NCBI RefSeq assembly: GCF_001949145.1
Contig: NW_019091371.1
Coordinates: 586,802-650,801 of the forward strand
Length of the DNA stretch: 64,000 bases
Direction of reading: 5' to 3'
Source: Acanthaster planci
Lineage: Eukaryota > Echinodermata > Asteroidea > Valvatida > Acanthasteridae
In this document: one piece after another, positions 35,501 to 50,500 of the stretch
Position numbering within the stretch: position 1 is the first letter of the stretch
Layout: every line of letters begins with the position of its first letter
Notes under the pieces: generated by a model
What the model was told of the DNA's origin: nothing
The model's database searches: none
What the model saw: only the letters and a program-made list of their open reading frames with translations
Made by a program: the position numbers and the translations under genes

Positions 35501-38500
35501 GGACTTTTGTGGATTTGAAACTCCCACAAAAATGTTCCACAAAAAAATACTGTGTAGATAATTTGACGAGCTACTTCCTCAATATCGGAGAAAATGGCAG
35601 AAAGCTTTCAAGACGTTGAAACTGCCACAACCTGAAAGGGCAGACACTGTGGTATCACAACTAGGCTTGAGCATGGTTGGGAGATGAGGCACCACAAGGC
35701 AATCTGGTAATTTGGGTACCTTTTCCATACCTTTCTGGCGAAAAAAATTACAAGACTTTGCTCAAGAGAAACTTGGTATTTAATCAATCATTTTACTTAC
35801 CACTGAGGTTTTTCACAAAGTCTTGCAATTTCATGCGTCTCTCTGGCTTCACATTGGGACTATGTAGGTCAGTGTTCAGCATGATGATAGCAAATGCTAG
35901 AATGAAGATGGTATCTGGTTTCTGGAAGGACCTGGTCACATCACCATTGCAGATACAGTAACGCTGTGCAAATGCCTAGGTTGTGATCAAGTAATCAAAG
36001 TAGTTTCTTACTGATTAGATCACGTACATGTATGTTCATGCCCTCACTTACTTGCTGCGCATGCGCCAGAAGCCAGTAAAACGGCTCTTGACTTTGGCAG
36101 GTGGACCCAAATATAATCGATCAACATCAAGCTCAGATACAGTTGTTTGACCCTCATTTCCCTACTAATTAGAATTTAACACACTCAAAGTTCCTTTTGC
36201 TAACTTGCAAACTATAAAAATTTATTTTCTGCCCAATTTTTGCCCGTCTTTGTCACGTACCTCCAAAGTAACAGAGTCAGAAGTTGGAAGTGAAGCAAAC
36301 ATTTTAGAGGAGATTTATTTTAGTTTTGCCGGGTTTTCCCTGACATTTCTCTACTTGTAAATGCTGAGGAATATAATGAAAGCTCTAATGAGAAAGTACC
36401 ATACATGTACAAGAAGGAAACTGTATGAATGAGAACGGAAAGTTTTTGTTGTGCCTTTTAGTCGGGTAATTTGACGTGACTTTATGCATTCATGCAATGC
36501 AGTAGGCCAAATCGTACCCAAACGCACTCGTATCCAGGGGTGTGTACATACGTGTGCACCATGCCCAAAATCCAGACATGTCATTTTTGACCGCTGCAAA
36601 ACTCAATGTGGAAATTCGAACCAGCAACAAAAACGAATCGCATTTCAGACAAATGGCTCTAGATCTTGAAAAAAAATGAGCTGATATATGCCAACAATTG
36701 ATCAGTCTTCCAGACAGTATTATTGAAGATCTGAGGGGAAGTGTGAAAATTGGGTACAAAGTAAGGTGAAAAACACGGAAAATGATGAATATGGGTTCCA
36801 ATGAAAAACGGCGTGAATTTAAAAAAATGGTTTTCTTCCTAGAATTAATAACCTTTTGTGTGCATAAGAGTCTTTCATGTGGCATCAAAGTTATTTTAAG
36901 GTAAACTTGGCAAAATTGTGAAAATTAGACACAAAGCTTGGTAAAAAAAGGTTAATTTTTCATAATTACACTTTGTCGTAAAATTCACATTTTCCAATTT
37001 CTTTGATTATTTTCCAGTGATCTTTCTTACCAGAAGTTATTACATATCACCATTTGATAGACTCTTGGCAATTTATTCACACACAAGGTCTTCAAGGGAA
37101 ATACTGTAACAGGACAAATCCCTCACCTGGGTCACCTCCGATATGCATCGTCTGCTACAATAATTTTTCAGGCTGACGACCATTTTGTCACTCTTGCGCA
37201 TGCACGAAAAATGCATACACAGTCTATAGGGACCGAACATACGTGAGATCATAACGAATCACGAAGTTCATGGTTTTGCAGATTTTGGTCACGTTCGAAT
37301 GATTTTTTGGTCTCAAGAAAAGTTGGGTTGGCCATTTCCTTCTGGCAAAACATTGCTGAAATGCATGTACATATGTATATCACTAATGATTCAGTTTAAA
37401 AGACTTCAAACCTCTTTGTGACACGTAGGCAAGGTGGGTTTCTTTCTTGAACAATTTAATACTTATATCTCTGAAATCCTCAGTCATTTTTGCTATCTTC
37501 ACTGAACATGGAGATCCAAATCTACATGTTTGCTTCTACAGCATACAGTTACTCCTAAAACCCTGCTACCATAAAGGAAATCATGCAAGCTAACTTGAAT
37601 AACCACTGGAGGGAATAATGCTTATGCTCTGGGTGCAAAGAAAGCCACTCAAATCTGGACATTTCATCATGCACCGGTATCTGATATTTGTACAGTGTCT
37701 GGCCTATAGTACCCTACATGACTCATTCGATATTCAGGCATGCAACTTGGACTTTGACAAAAACTGAGAAAATTCTCATCTTTCCGAGATTTTGTACCAC
37801 GTTTTTCAGTTTTCATTGGCATGAGTGTGAGGTGAATAACAAGGAATCAGCTGATCCAAGGAAAAGTTGCACGCCTGAACATTAGGTTTCTCACAGTGCC
37901 ATATTTTGTTCCATGAGTGGAAAAAGCTCAAATGAGATTATTTCAAGAGGAGTTGCATCACATTCCTGATGTGCATCTGGCAGGGGTTGGGGGGAACAGT
38001 TAAGTGTTAGTTATACCTCCATGAGCCTCTCTATCTTCTGAGCTTCTCCTGGTAGCCTGAATGCTGTTTGGAATTTGCGTAATGCCTCATCTATGCACAT
38101 ATCACGGAAGTTCATCTCATCTACAAAACACCTGGTGAAACACAAAAGCCATGATTAAAAATCCTCGATGATTTGAAGACAGGCTCTAAATGTCAATTGG
38201 TGATAACACAGGGGAGTATCTTAATCAATAGTTTTACATATTACACAGGGGTCTTAGCTTCAAGATAAAAAATAAATGCAAATACGAACTGGTAACTGCT
38301 ATCAATATCGATCACAGATAAGAGCATGTTGGTTTCAAAATTCCATTGATTTCTTGCATAATATTTCACATAATCCTTATAGCCAACCTATCAAACCATT
38401 TCTGGACAAACCTAAGTAAAAGATCTGCTGCAGCACCATGCATTTTTTGGCTTGGTGCTACAGCAAACCTTTGAACTTGCCACCTTCACCATGAATAGCT

Positions 38501-41500
38501 TCAAAGCTCATCCAGACAATTATTCAAGAATGGCACTGTGAAAAGTATGTATTTACTGCTGACCATGATGATTATTCTCATAAAAAAATGCATTCTATTT
38601 GGGATTGTAATCAGTGTTATAGAGAGGAAGGATGGAAGTGTGATAAACTTAACCTTGTTCAGGATAGTTTTATTACCCTTGAGTTCTGCGCAAGGAACCA
38701 CAATTAACATACCTCAAACATGATTATTTTGAGGATCTGCTCATTTTAATAAATACTTGAGGAACAGGAGGATGACTGTCATAGAGGAACAACAGATTTA
38801 TCAATTAACTTTTTAATGACAGATCCACAGGATTTACCTACTGGTAATTCTACTACTAATCTCTGACCTGTCAAACCATGAGAAAATTGGGTGCCATGGT
38901 CACATTTGAAGGCATCTTTTGCCTTGTTTTTACATGTAGATTACACTTTGCAAGTGGAAAGCAATAATGATTGACAACAATTTTTGCACTTTTAAATTGC
39001 TGAACAGTTTGACATTCACATAAAATGTAAAGTCCGCAACCTTTACTATCATTAAACATGTAAAGTAATGATTGGTCAGAGGTTTGACGGGTTAAAAAAC
39101 AGATGATGAGGTCACCAGCCTTGATCTAAGGGTCAGTATAATTGTGAGATGAGGTTTGACTATGTTCTTGAATATTCAAATGCACTTCCACCATTCTATT
39201 GGTTAGTTCCTGCTGTATGGATTAGTACTGATCCACTGGCTTTTCCAGCCCACCTTCTGATTAATGGGGGAACTCTACCATCAGTGATCAGTTAGTTTGA
39301 TGCAAGACTCAGTGGCTTCATTACAACACTCTCCATACATGACAGGGAAATCGTATACAACTCAGAAAAAGTAAAAAAATAAACTTAAAGTCAATTTTTT
39401 GGCTTATTCCACAAAAATTGTAAATGAACTTTTCACTGAAATCCAACCCCTTATGCAGTCTCCCTCTAAGTCACTTTGGCATCAGATAACCAAGGAACTG
39501 TGGTATTTAACATTCTGCTTGCTTGAATGATTATTTAGCATCGTTTTTTCATTTGCAGTTGTAGTGAATAGACATCAAATCAAAAGGTTACTTTTTGCCA
39601 TATTTTTACTTGTTACTTCCTGGTTTGAGTCCATGCCTAAAAACCTTTCAAAACCAATTCATGTTTGTTATGTGTTGAAGCATGACACTGATGCCACCAT
39701 GAGAAATCTAGCAAAAAATAACCCTGAAATGATTGGACCAATTCTCTGACCAAGCCTCATTGACGTCAGCAGTCAGGATGAGTGTACTGTGCCCAAGTGA
39801 TGTGAATTAGGTGTACAGGAAACCACAACCATGCCGCATAGGTCAATGCAAATATTTGTTAGGAATTGCTTCAATGCCAGAAACAGTAGGAAAAATTGTA
39901 CGTGGGAGTGGCCCAGTCTTCAAAAGATAGTTCCTGTCTGTACTGCTTTACATTTTAAAGTGATAAATACTTTTGGAGAACATAACATGTAATAGTAAAG
40001 CTTGAATGAAAACATAAAAGTTGCTTGAGTTGCTGTGATGCCATTTCAGAAAAAGCCTCTGGATGTCGGTGTGGCAGTTTGATAATGAAGAAAAATGGTT
40101 TCTGTATTTCTTCTATGATTGGAAATGATCGATATTTATAGTTTTGCTTTCTCTAGACCATAAGCAATTTTTTTTCTTCTCACAAATAAGCAGTTTTATG
40201 ATGATGTGTTAACCACTTGCTGCTGGGTTTAATTTGAAGTTGCATGATGTATCCCCGGGGGATTTTCAAGATTTTCTGTTTCCAAAATTTTTCAAAAAAT
40301 CATAACTTCTTTTGCAGGACATTTACACCCGCACGAATGACTGTCTGGTGGCTACTCTAATCTGACAGAAACATCTACTGATTCCCGGGTATTTCAGCAA
40401 GGCCCTGCTGCCTTGTACAAAGAGCCCAGATTGTGTGCTGTTACATAATTTTCTTTTGTTCCCGAAAATGGCCCAGTGCGCAGATGGTGTCTTTTCAACA
40501 GGGGCCAGATTAGCGTGCAGTGGTATTGTACCGCTCATCACTTTTGCGCTTTTGTCCCCGGTGGTAATCTGCTCACGCTAAATGCCGCAAACAGGGGTAT
40601 AATCTTTCAAAACAATGACGGATTTCCTCTGCTAATGACAACTGAAAAATGTTGGCAATTCCCAGCAGCTTGGTCTTTTCTTCTGAGTAAGGTCTTTTGT
40701 TACAAGGCTTTGGAAACCCCGGCAGCAAGTGGTTAATAAGATGGCCAACATTTGTAAACAGATTTTGAATTTTTTTATTCAGAAGTTTATATGCCACACT
40801 CTATACACATGTAGAGTACAATTAAACTAAACAACACACAGGTAACACAAAAAATAGAAAAAATATATTGTTTTGGAAAAGACCAGTGAAATCTCATCCA
40901 GAAACAGAAGCAGAAATCTAACCAACCCCCTTACCCTAAACCATGCTACATCTCAACAAAAGTTTGACTTACTCTAGGACAAGCATGTTGAAATCCTTCT
41001 GGAGATTACCAAGATATTCTCCAATCTTAGCCTTACTCAACCCCGTCCGGTTCAGAAGGAACTTGGCGACTTCATTGGGCGAGTTCTCCACAAATTTATT
41101 ATCCACTAGAAACTTGATCCCTTTCTCTGGTTTCCTTTTGGAAAGAAGAAGTGTAACTGTGAATTTACATGCGCAACAAAACAAATAAATGCTGACACTG
41201 GAATAGAAATAGAAACTGTGATTGATATTACAACTGATATGAGAACTACCATTAACACAAGGGTGTCAACAATGAACTTTTTGGAATCACTTTTTAAAAA
41301 TGTCAAACAGAATAACGAATAAGCCAAGACAAACACAGTCCTGAAAACTGCAGTTCTGCCTGCTTGATTGCTGCATCTACACGTATGTTTAGTGTGAATT
41401 TCACATGTATCTTGCCCAAGTACATTTCATTCTTTAACCACAGACCAGACAGTAGCCATTTAACTCCTAGAACTGCAGGCCAGTAAATAGGCCACAAATT

Positions 41501-44500
41501 GCTTGCGTGGAAATCATGATTTGTATGTAAGGATGAAAGCAACAGTACCAGCAGGACTGCCAGCTTGTATTTCCAAAGTTATCAGACAAAACGGAGCCCC
41601 TCCAAAATTGCAATGGGGTGTAGGCATCAATTTACAAAGTGGTCTTCACGACAATGTTTACGGGTGATCATTTCTGGATGAAAATATCTTCAGAAGTCAT
41701 TGGTTGAGCCACTGATATTGAAGGAATATTAAAGGTAAGGAAATAAGCTTCAATTTGACATGTGTCTTGAACAACCGAGAACACTTATATTTTCCTGATT
41801 GTCTGAAATACCGGTAGAAGTATTGCTCACTGTAGTCTATGGCAGCTTATTTACTGGTCTGCAAACCTAGAAGATACCAGTAACTGAAGGAGAGGTACTA
41901 GTACATGTGAGGGGTGCAAAGTACAGTGTAATATAGATCTTGACTTATCATTGCACTGGCTAGTGACGGGATGCAATTGTTTGCATCTTGTATTTTATGA
42001 GTCAATCATAATACTAATGCAGAAATGCTATGCAGAGTTCATGTACATTTTTTCTTACATGTACACATGAACATGCTCAGGCTTTTAACAATGATTTGCA
42101 TGGCCTGTTTGCTGATAAAAAGTTTTTGCTTCAAACATTAAATCCGAAGTCTATCTGTTCAGTTATGCATCTGAATGGAATGCTCCTTAACCCTTTTAAA
42201 TTTTTAAAAGGACAACTAAAGGTATATTTTATATACCTTTATTTACATTTGTATAGTAAATACTGATCTACTTATTAGTAAAAAACAGCGGGAAACAGTC
42301 AGAGAAACTTGATCTCAAGGTAGCACAATTCTAATAAATCTCCAAAGCTTGGCTGTCTACATGTACACGTCCAACACCATGGTGCACAATCAATGCACAG
42401 ACTATGAATAACCTAGCTACATTTCCTTGAAGTATCAACTGAATAACTGTGTAACATGTTACAAATTTTCCAATTTCACAATGATTCTGTCTCTTCCTGA
42501 CTTTTTTGCACTGCACTGGTTGAAACATGCTCAATCGATCGTTCACAAACTACGTGTCCATTCAGTAAGAAGTGGTGACACTGATAAATCACTGGTGTCT
42601 ACTGGGGTGTTGTTTCCGATACTTACTTGTTAAAAAGATTGAGGCCAATCTTGTATCTTCTCCACCGGACAGCTGTCATAGGAATACTCAATACTGGGTC
42701 CATGGGCCGCTTCTCTAATGATTCCATGAAACTAGATTCTAATGAGAGACTGTCTATGCTGTCTGTAATACTAGAATCGTCCCCGAGTGTAAATCGAGAA
42801 GATGAGTTGCTTCCCTCACTACTCATACTGTCCCCTGTTTCTGATCGTGCCAAAGTCTTAACTGGTACCCCAGCGGTCCCATTGACAAGTGTCCCATTTC
42901 GAGTTGCAACTTTGGTACTCTGACTCTTCCTCTTCCAGATGGGGGACTCCATACCACTGGCACTTCGTACCCTGGACACCAGCTGTTTGGATGTGGAGGT
43001 TGGGGGTGTGGATGCAGTGTGCCCTGACAGGCTGACGACTGGCAAGGATGCGCGCTTTTGCCGGGAGGTATGAACTTCATCATCCTCCGAGTCTGTGTCT
43101 ATTGAGGATGTTGAGATGATCTTGTCTAGCATCGTCAAGGATCCCTCTGGTGTAGCGACAGTCACAGCTGGTACATCCTGCACTGAGTCGTGATCAAAAT
43201 CACTGGTGGTGACAGTGGAGGCTAATGATATCTGGTCCGCCCTGTCAGACAGCTCCCCACCACTCAGGGAGTTGGACCGCATTTTCTCTAATTCCTGAGC
43301 ACTCTTTTTCCTTGCTAGAGCTTCAACAGATCCCACAGTGTGCATGCGTGGCCGTTCATAGGACTCCACTTGGGGTTGTGTCATGGATGGTTTGGGTTCT
43401 GTTGATGCATTCTGATTATCTGTTGATGAGGAACTGGCTTTCCGGTGTTGCACAGGACTCTCAACATCGAGTTTCCCATGGACACTTCCCCCATGTATTT
43501 CCTCTATGCCAGAGGATTGCTTCTGTACACTCTCTGTTGAGTCCTTTGGCACTGACATTCTGGGGCTGTGCCGCTGTGGTTTGGGAGAGTTGGTGGGAGA
43601 ACCCTTGCGAGTGCGATCACCACTTTTGCTGCGGGAGAATGGCCAGTTTTTCTTCTTAGGAGAGATATCATCACCATTCTTGCTTCGAGAGCTTTTCTTG
43701 GCTCTCTTAGTGCTAGGACTGGTACTGCCCTCACTGTCTTTCACTACAGTCTTGGACACAACAGTTTTTCTGTTTTCTGTAGGAACTGGTGGCACTAAAG
43801 GACTCTCTACTTCAACTGAAGAGGCAAGAGTAGATGGACTGGCATGTGTGTCCTCCTTGACACTTTCTTCCAAAGTAGATTCTTTCTCCAACTCCTCTGA
43901 TGCTGGCACTGCAGTTTCTGACACATCTGGCTCCATCTCAAGTTCAACTCTTTCAACTGTTTCAATCTTTTCTTCACTTGAAACTGCTACTTCCTCCTTT
44001 GTATCCACTGGTTGTGAAATGCTTTGGTCCAATGATTCTACATGTAAATCCTCTTTCAGTAAGGTTTGTTCATTCTTCACTGAATCAGTGAATTCAGGCT
44101 TTGGGTCTACGTCATCAAATGGAAGTCTCTTGGCACAAGCAATCAAGCCAGGGCTGCCAAGCTTACAGGAGAATGCCCGACCACCACCATCTCTCAACTC
44201 TGTGTTCTGTATTACCATCTTAATGGTCTTCTCAGTTGTGGTAATTTCAGTAGGGCTGCAATTTCTGTTGTCCCCCCTTGCACTCAAGTCATCCCGAGAG
44301 CCATGTGGTGTAGAATCTGTACTTGTGTGGGTATCACTCTCATCCGACTGCCTATGCATAGTCAATGTCACCACAACAGTCTGTGAACTCATGCGGCTTT
44401 TCTCTGTAGATGAGGCATCACCATCAGCGTTCACTTTTGAGTCCTGACCAGACGAGACAAGTACTCCCCGCTTAGGTGTGACATTGTTGCTGTTATTATG

Positions 44501-47500
44501 ATGGACTTTGTGTTTCTTCTTCTCTGTACCAACAGTCTCCTTCTCACGTAGTTGCTCCACAGCACCAAGTTCCTGTATATCTTTCAGTGGAGATTTTGTA
44601 GAGACAGGGGAGGTAGGGCCTGAACTACCAATGACCATCACCCTCGCACGGCTTCCACTCATTCCCCACTGCTTGGAGTGGCTGTCTAGGTAACGTGAGA
44701 TGCGTGACTCTGAAGGGGTACGACGTAGTCGTTGGAATTCCCTTTTCATATTGTGCTGTCGGAAGGCTTCTTGAATCACTTTGGCAGCATGATGTGCTCT
44801 GATGCGCCCACCATACCGCTTCTCAAGCATTTCCACCTGACACAATAAATACCATACCAATTCAAAACAAGTTAAACTAAGCTTGGCAGCTTTTATGCAA
44901 TGCAAAATACAAATAAAAATTAAATATTGACTGAAATAAACACAGAATAACATAGGTAGTAGGATCACGCAAATGAGTTAATTGGATCAGCCATCAAACT
45001 CTTCAAATTCTTTCCACATCCCTAACAGTCATCAATCTTTCATCCGTTGCAGAATAGAAGACTTGTCAGGGTTATGTAGTCAAAGTGCTTTTACTTGTAA
45101 CCAATGATCATATTCACATGGAGTTTCAACAAATCCAAGCTTAAAAGTACCCTTATCTGAAAATGTAACAAATTTAAGAATTAGCCAAGGCCTTTAAATA
45201 GTTTTACTTGATCATTCACATGTGACAATGCCATGAACTGTAGCATATGGCCAAAAAAACTGTTCCGCTTCTGATTACATGCCTCTCAAAAACACTGTCG
45301 GTAGGTCAGGATTTTTTGGGGGGGCTCAATTGTTTGTCCTGAGTGCCACAAAGTGATAACAATTGAATCAATGTAGAAATATCTACAGTCAACAATTCTT
45401 AAGAATAAGAGACAATTCACATCACTATGCACAATCCTGGTCAGCTAATCATGAAGGGAAACTGGCAAACAATGTGCGTATATCGTGTGGTGTGTTTGAT
45501 ACATCCAGAGGGAGGGACAACAAACCTCATGTTATGGCAGGAAAGTTTGTGGAAACATGCTCCCTTCAAGTGCAATCAATACATCTCATATCAAAATCAT
45601 GAAAACAGAAAATACATAAAGAGACTAGAGATCAAGTTCTGTGAATCAACTTTTTACAACGTGCAACTATAAAGCTGCGGGCGTGTATGGTATAGTGTAA
45701 CAATGCTATTTTGGCTTGGATGCATGGACTTGTAGCCACAATTCCACCATGCCTTCTTAGGCATAGTGTGGGAGGATCAGTGTAGCATTGCACACGTATG
45801 TGTTTTCACCACCACCACAATAGCGAAACGCAAAGGAAATTTGTGAAAATAACGCAAGGTTCTTTTCAAAAGTTGCGAATGTAAGGAGGCAAACATATAC
45901 ATACAAGCATTCTGACGTGAAAAAAGTTGTTGAGAGGTATTTTGTGAAGACAGAAAGGACAACAGGATTTAACAAAACAATGTTTTATTTATGCTTTTTT
46001 TTCTAACTAGGGTTGGTCAGGAAATGGGAAGCATTTTTTTGGGGGGGTCTAACTAGAGTCAAATTACTGAGGGACCACACGGCCCAGGGTGCACACATTT
46101 GGCCTAACAAAATAATAGCTGCGCTTCCTATTACATTGAAAAAAAATAGGTTGGGTAGGTGGGTAGTATCTTTTTTTCTTCTAAATTTCTTGGGTTAATA
46201 ATTTAAGGGTGGGGAATTTTCCTTTTTTTTAAATTAAAAAGTGATTTTGATGGTCTATGGTATATTCAATCCGCTATTTTTTTTTCTGCGGATACGTAAC
46301 TTGAGGATCAGTCTTGCCAAAGATTGTATCAAAGTCAGAGCCTCATTGGACAATTATACCTTTGTGTTACACTGACATTGGGGTAAGTTAACGTCCAAAA
46401 GTTGTTTGAAAGCTCACACGAAACAATACACATAATTCTGAGCTGGTTGTCACGAAAGTACTAACCTTATTTCAAGCCGTAATTTCATTTAACAGTGACA
46501 TGTGTGCTACTGCAAATTACAGTGGAGATTGTTAGTCACTACTTCTGCTCACACAGAACGGCTGTCCCACTGACACATGTATGAATACTGATGTTTCACT
46601 GAGAGCCAATCACAACAATGACCGTATGGTCCCAGGATGCTGTTTACACACAAGGCTTGCGCTTCAAGCACAGATATGGTACATAAATCACTGTATGCAC
46701 ATACTGTACAGATGCCTGTACAGTAGATTCAGACACGTGTATTACAGAGCTCCAGTGCTGTCCGGTGTCTGAACAAGGATAAGCAGTGTTTGACCTGGCC
46801 GTCACGTCGCGTCGGTAGAAAAAGATAAAAATGGAAAAAATGGTGCTTACGTAATGTAGGAAAATTTGGCCTGTTGATGGCCAAAAAGTGGAAAAATAAA
46901 ATTCAGCATGCTCAACAAAAAAGCCGATATGTCACATCCCTGATAACCAGATTTAGGGTCAGCACGATTTGCTAGGTTGGGGTGGGTAACCGGAAGCACA
47001 ACTATTATTTTGTTTGGCCTTAACGGGGGGTACTGAAAGCCAATGAACTTTGGTTGTGCATAAGTCACAATTTCAAGTGCCCCTTTAAATCCATTCATGA
47101 CAAATTTTAAAATGGCATATGAACAAAAAAAAAATCACTTCCAAGTTTCCCAGAAAAATATCTTTTCTTCATTTTTGAGACATTTGTAAAGATACATGTA
47201 TTTGAAAAATGATATACAAGATGATATTTTGGATGATGTTGATGTTATCGTAGTGACTAGTGGGCTAATGTCTACAGACAATACAATTGTGATGCTTAAT
47301 CACAAATGAGCATGCATGTAAAAGCCAACATTGGGCAGGTTCAAGGGAACCTACTCTCTCACTAATTTTGCAGGACTACAATTTCAAACCAGATCCACTA
47401 AAACTAACACAAGGAAACCAACATGTAATGGGGATCTTGGATCCAACCCACAATGTACATGTACTGTGTGCTTTCCCTATTTGGTCTTTCAAAAAACAAT

Positions 47501-50500
47501 GTAGGTCCTTTGGTGAAGTCTTACTCAAAGTTTTGAAATACATTTTGCAACTTATCTATCTAGATGCACAGAATCTTGATTACCTCTCACAACTTTTTTA
47601 TCCCACCCCCCATCATAAGTGCACAAGCTAACATAAGTGAAAGCACATTCACCAAAAAAAGGTGAAAATTCTTGAAAGGAATAGGAAAAGGCAGGAACAA
47701 AAATTTGTTGTGAGATATTTGGCGGAAAGAAACATGTACATATATTGCACCTGTATGTATAAATCAGCTCGGAATAGCCATATATGGAATACTGAGAGAC
47801 ACAGGTTGAACTTTTTGGTTACTTTTTCTGAATTAATCCATAATACAGCAACAAACCTTGGGCAAATTTAAATGTGACATCACGTCTTACCTGTTTGCTT
47901 TTGAGATCTGAAGACAACTCATATGAGTTACTCAACTCTCGTGACCTCTGAATGAGTCTTTCATCTTCTCTGCGTTGCTGTATGGACTTCTCTCGTCGCA
48001 GTGAACCTCTTGGTGTCTTCCCTCTCGGTGTGACCTCAAACCGCGGATGTGTTTTGCTGTCGAGGTTAGATGTGGAACGCTGCACCGTTGGTGAAATCCA
48101 CTTACCTGGCGGAGAGTTCTCAAGGGTGTTCCACCGCACAATTGGCACCTTGGATTTCCCTTCCCGTTTGCCGCTAGAGTCTTTCTCTGTTTGGATCGCA
48201 ATTGTTCGAGTAGGGGTCCCTGATAAATCTATGGGCTTAGTCCTTCTACTGGAAGACTCACTGGATACTTCTTCAACTTTCAAGTTGAAATGGCGCGTTT
48301 TCTCAGCCACAGACCTTGAGCTAAGGAGATCCTCCTCTGGCTCCTGAGATGTCTGCTCTTGCTGAGGTCTCTCTTCACTCTCTGGTAGCTTTTCAGATGC
48401 CAAGTCCACTGAGCTCAGTGTTTCAACTTCACTTGGATCACTGTTAGCACATGTAATGCAAGGAAAAGGATAATAACACTTCATTAGAAATCTACCCAAA
48501 ATGCCGAGAAATTTGCCCATGATGCTTACTGAGTGTCGCAAATAGCTCCAGACACTCAGCATGATGGCACTTGTGTTCATCAAAGTGTCCTGCTGTTCCA
48601 ATCTGCTGGGAGAGAAATAAGGGAGTTGTCTCTCCTGTGTCGTCATTACAAATTGCTGAATGAACACAAATATTGTAACCTATCCCCACACTGACATGCA
48701 CTGATGACCAGGAATGTGTTTTATGATAAAGGCCTCAATTGCTGGGATAGTATACAATAGATTCACTGAAACAGAACACACAAACCCACTCTGCGTGGGC
48801 TGGCATTTTCTTTCTGCAGCTTCTGGGCTGGAAACAATTACTTTTATCACAAAAATCTTGGGTGAAAATGTAAAAGGGTGAATAAAATGTCAAGTAAATA
48901 AGTGATGGACACAGAGGCAACTTTCACCACTACACCTGCTACCCTGAGAAACAGTACAGTTTTATGGAATACCTGCATTTAATGTAAGCCATGCCTGTGC
49001 ATTTATCAATCATGTCTAACAGCAGACAAACTGCCAATAAAAGGAATGCAAATAACTATTCCCTTGTGTTTCAGAACAGCAGCAATGATGGTGATACTCT
49101 TGCTATTAAGCCAGGGAATACTTTCATATATGCAAGCAAGAGAGAGAGGTCGAGGTCTAGAATGCTTTCCGATAATACATGTAAACTGCATTCGGAAATG
49201 CTGAAAAGTACTCAAGAGAATTCTTTGAATAACCCTAATAGTCCCAAATCATTTAATATAAATATGATGTTACATTTACCCTGGGGTTAGGGTTAAAACC
49301 TACATACAAGACTACAGAGCTATGAGCATTAAAATTCACATGCTTATGCGCAACCAATTTGCTGCCACAAACAGTGAAGACCATGATCCATTCATGGTAC
49401 CTTCTAAGGCAGTTGTTACAAGATGTATCCCTAAAAAATACCGCCTGATAACGAAGAGGTCTTTCTAATTGTATATCTGTGGAATGGGTGATGCTTTCTG
49501 TCAGATATTTTTAAACTTTACTGGCACATACACGTACATGTATGCTGTATATACTTGTCACAATAATATACAACCCACCTGTCTCTTTAAGTTAAACACG
49601 GGTACATGATGCACTTCCGTGTTTACATGTGCTGGTAGATACTGGTACAGCACACTGCTTGACCTCACACCACAACAGATAACAAAAACCCACAGCCACA
49701 TCCTACATTTATGTTAAAATGCACATGATGGAGAATATTGATACAATGTGTTCAAATGTACACATACAGAATGTACACCCTGTTTTGAAGTAGTGTGGTT
49801 ACAATATACATGGGTAATTCCAGGAATTAGGGGTTCCTAAATGTGACATTTTTGTGTCCCTGATATATCTTTGTTTTCTTTTTATCTTTGTTATATTTGT
49901 TATCTTTGTTACTTGACATGGAAAAATCACCAGAATTTATTTCAAACTATTACTATATGTTTGACAGGTAATTTGCATTAATTCATCACTCTTGGAAATT
50001 AGAAAATGTATTCTGAACTTACAATATCATATGTCTGATGTGACAGGGTCACGAAAAAATGGACCCCTAATTTCTGGAGTTACCCACATACATATAAACT
50101 TTGATGTGATTTAATTCCTCTTTTGTAAAACACTGTGACCAACACACATATATATATAAGTCAATATTTTACACATGAAAAATGGATTCACCCTTTAGCT
50201 GGTATTCAATTTTCTGTCGAGGCTCATGCATCCTTTCCTGATCACTTTTAAAGCCTATTAAACAATTTTATTGATGAAATGGATTTGTCTTTGTGAAGGA
50301 AAAAAATCAAAAATGAAACTAAAAGAACAATAATGTATCTGTACTGTAGATCATTTACAGAATTATTCTCCAAGCACTTCTTTCTCATGAATCATCCATG
50401 AACACAATCCATACTCCTTTGAAACATCAATAGTTTGATGTTAACTACCCAGCTGGCAGATCAGGTACATGTACAAGTACTGCCGTATCATTTTAAGTTG

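Noticed and set aside
43506-44447. 313-codon + strand open frame
   Set aside because: It is antisense to the serine-rich IQSEC exon 3; low stop density in Ser/Thr-rich coding sequence explains it, and it has no family similarity.
48531-48607. Possible extra IQSEC exon on the - strand (encoding [20 protein letters not shown]...)
   Set aside because: It has good-looking AG and GT borders, but its open frames end in phases 1 or 0 while the next exon requires phase 2; the third frame contains a stop.
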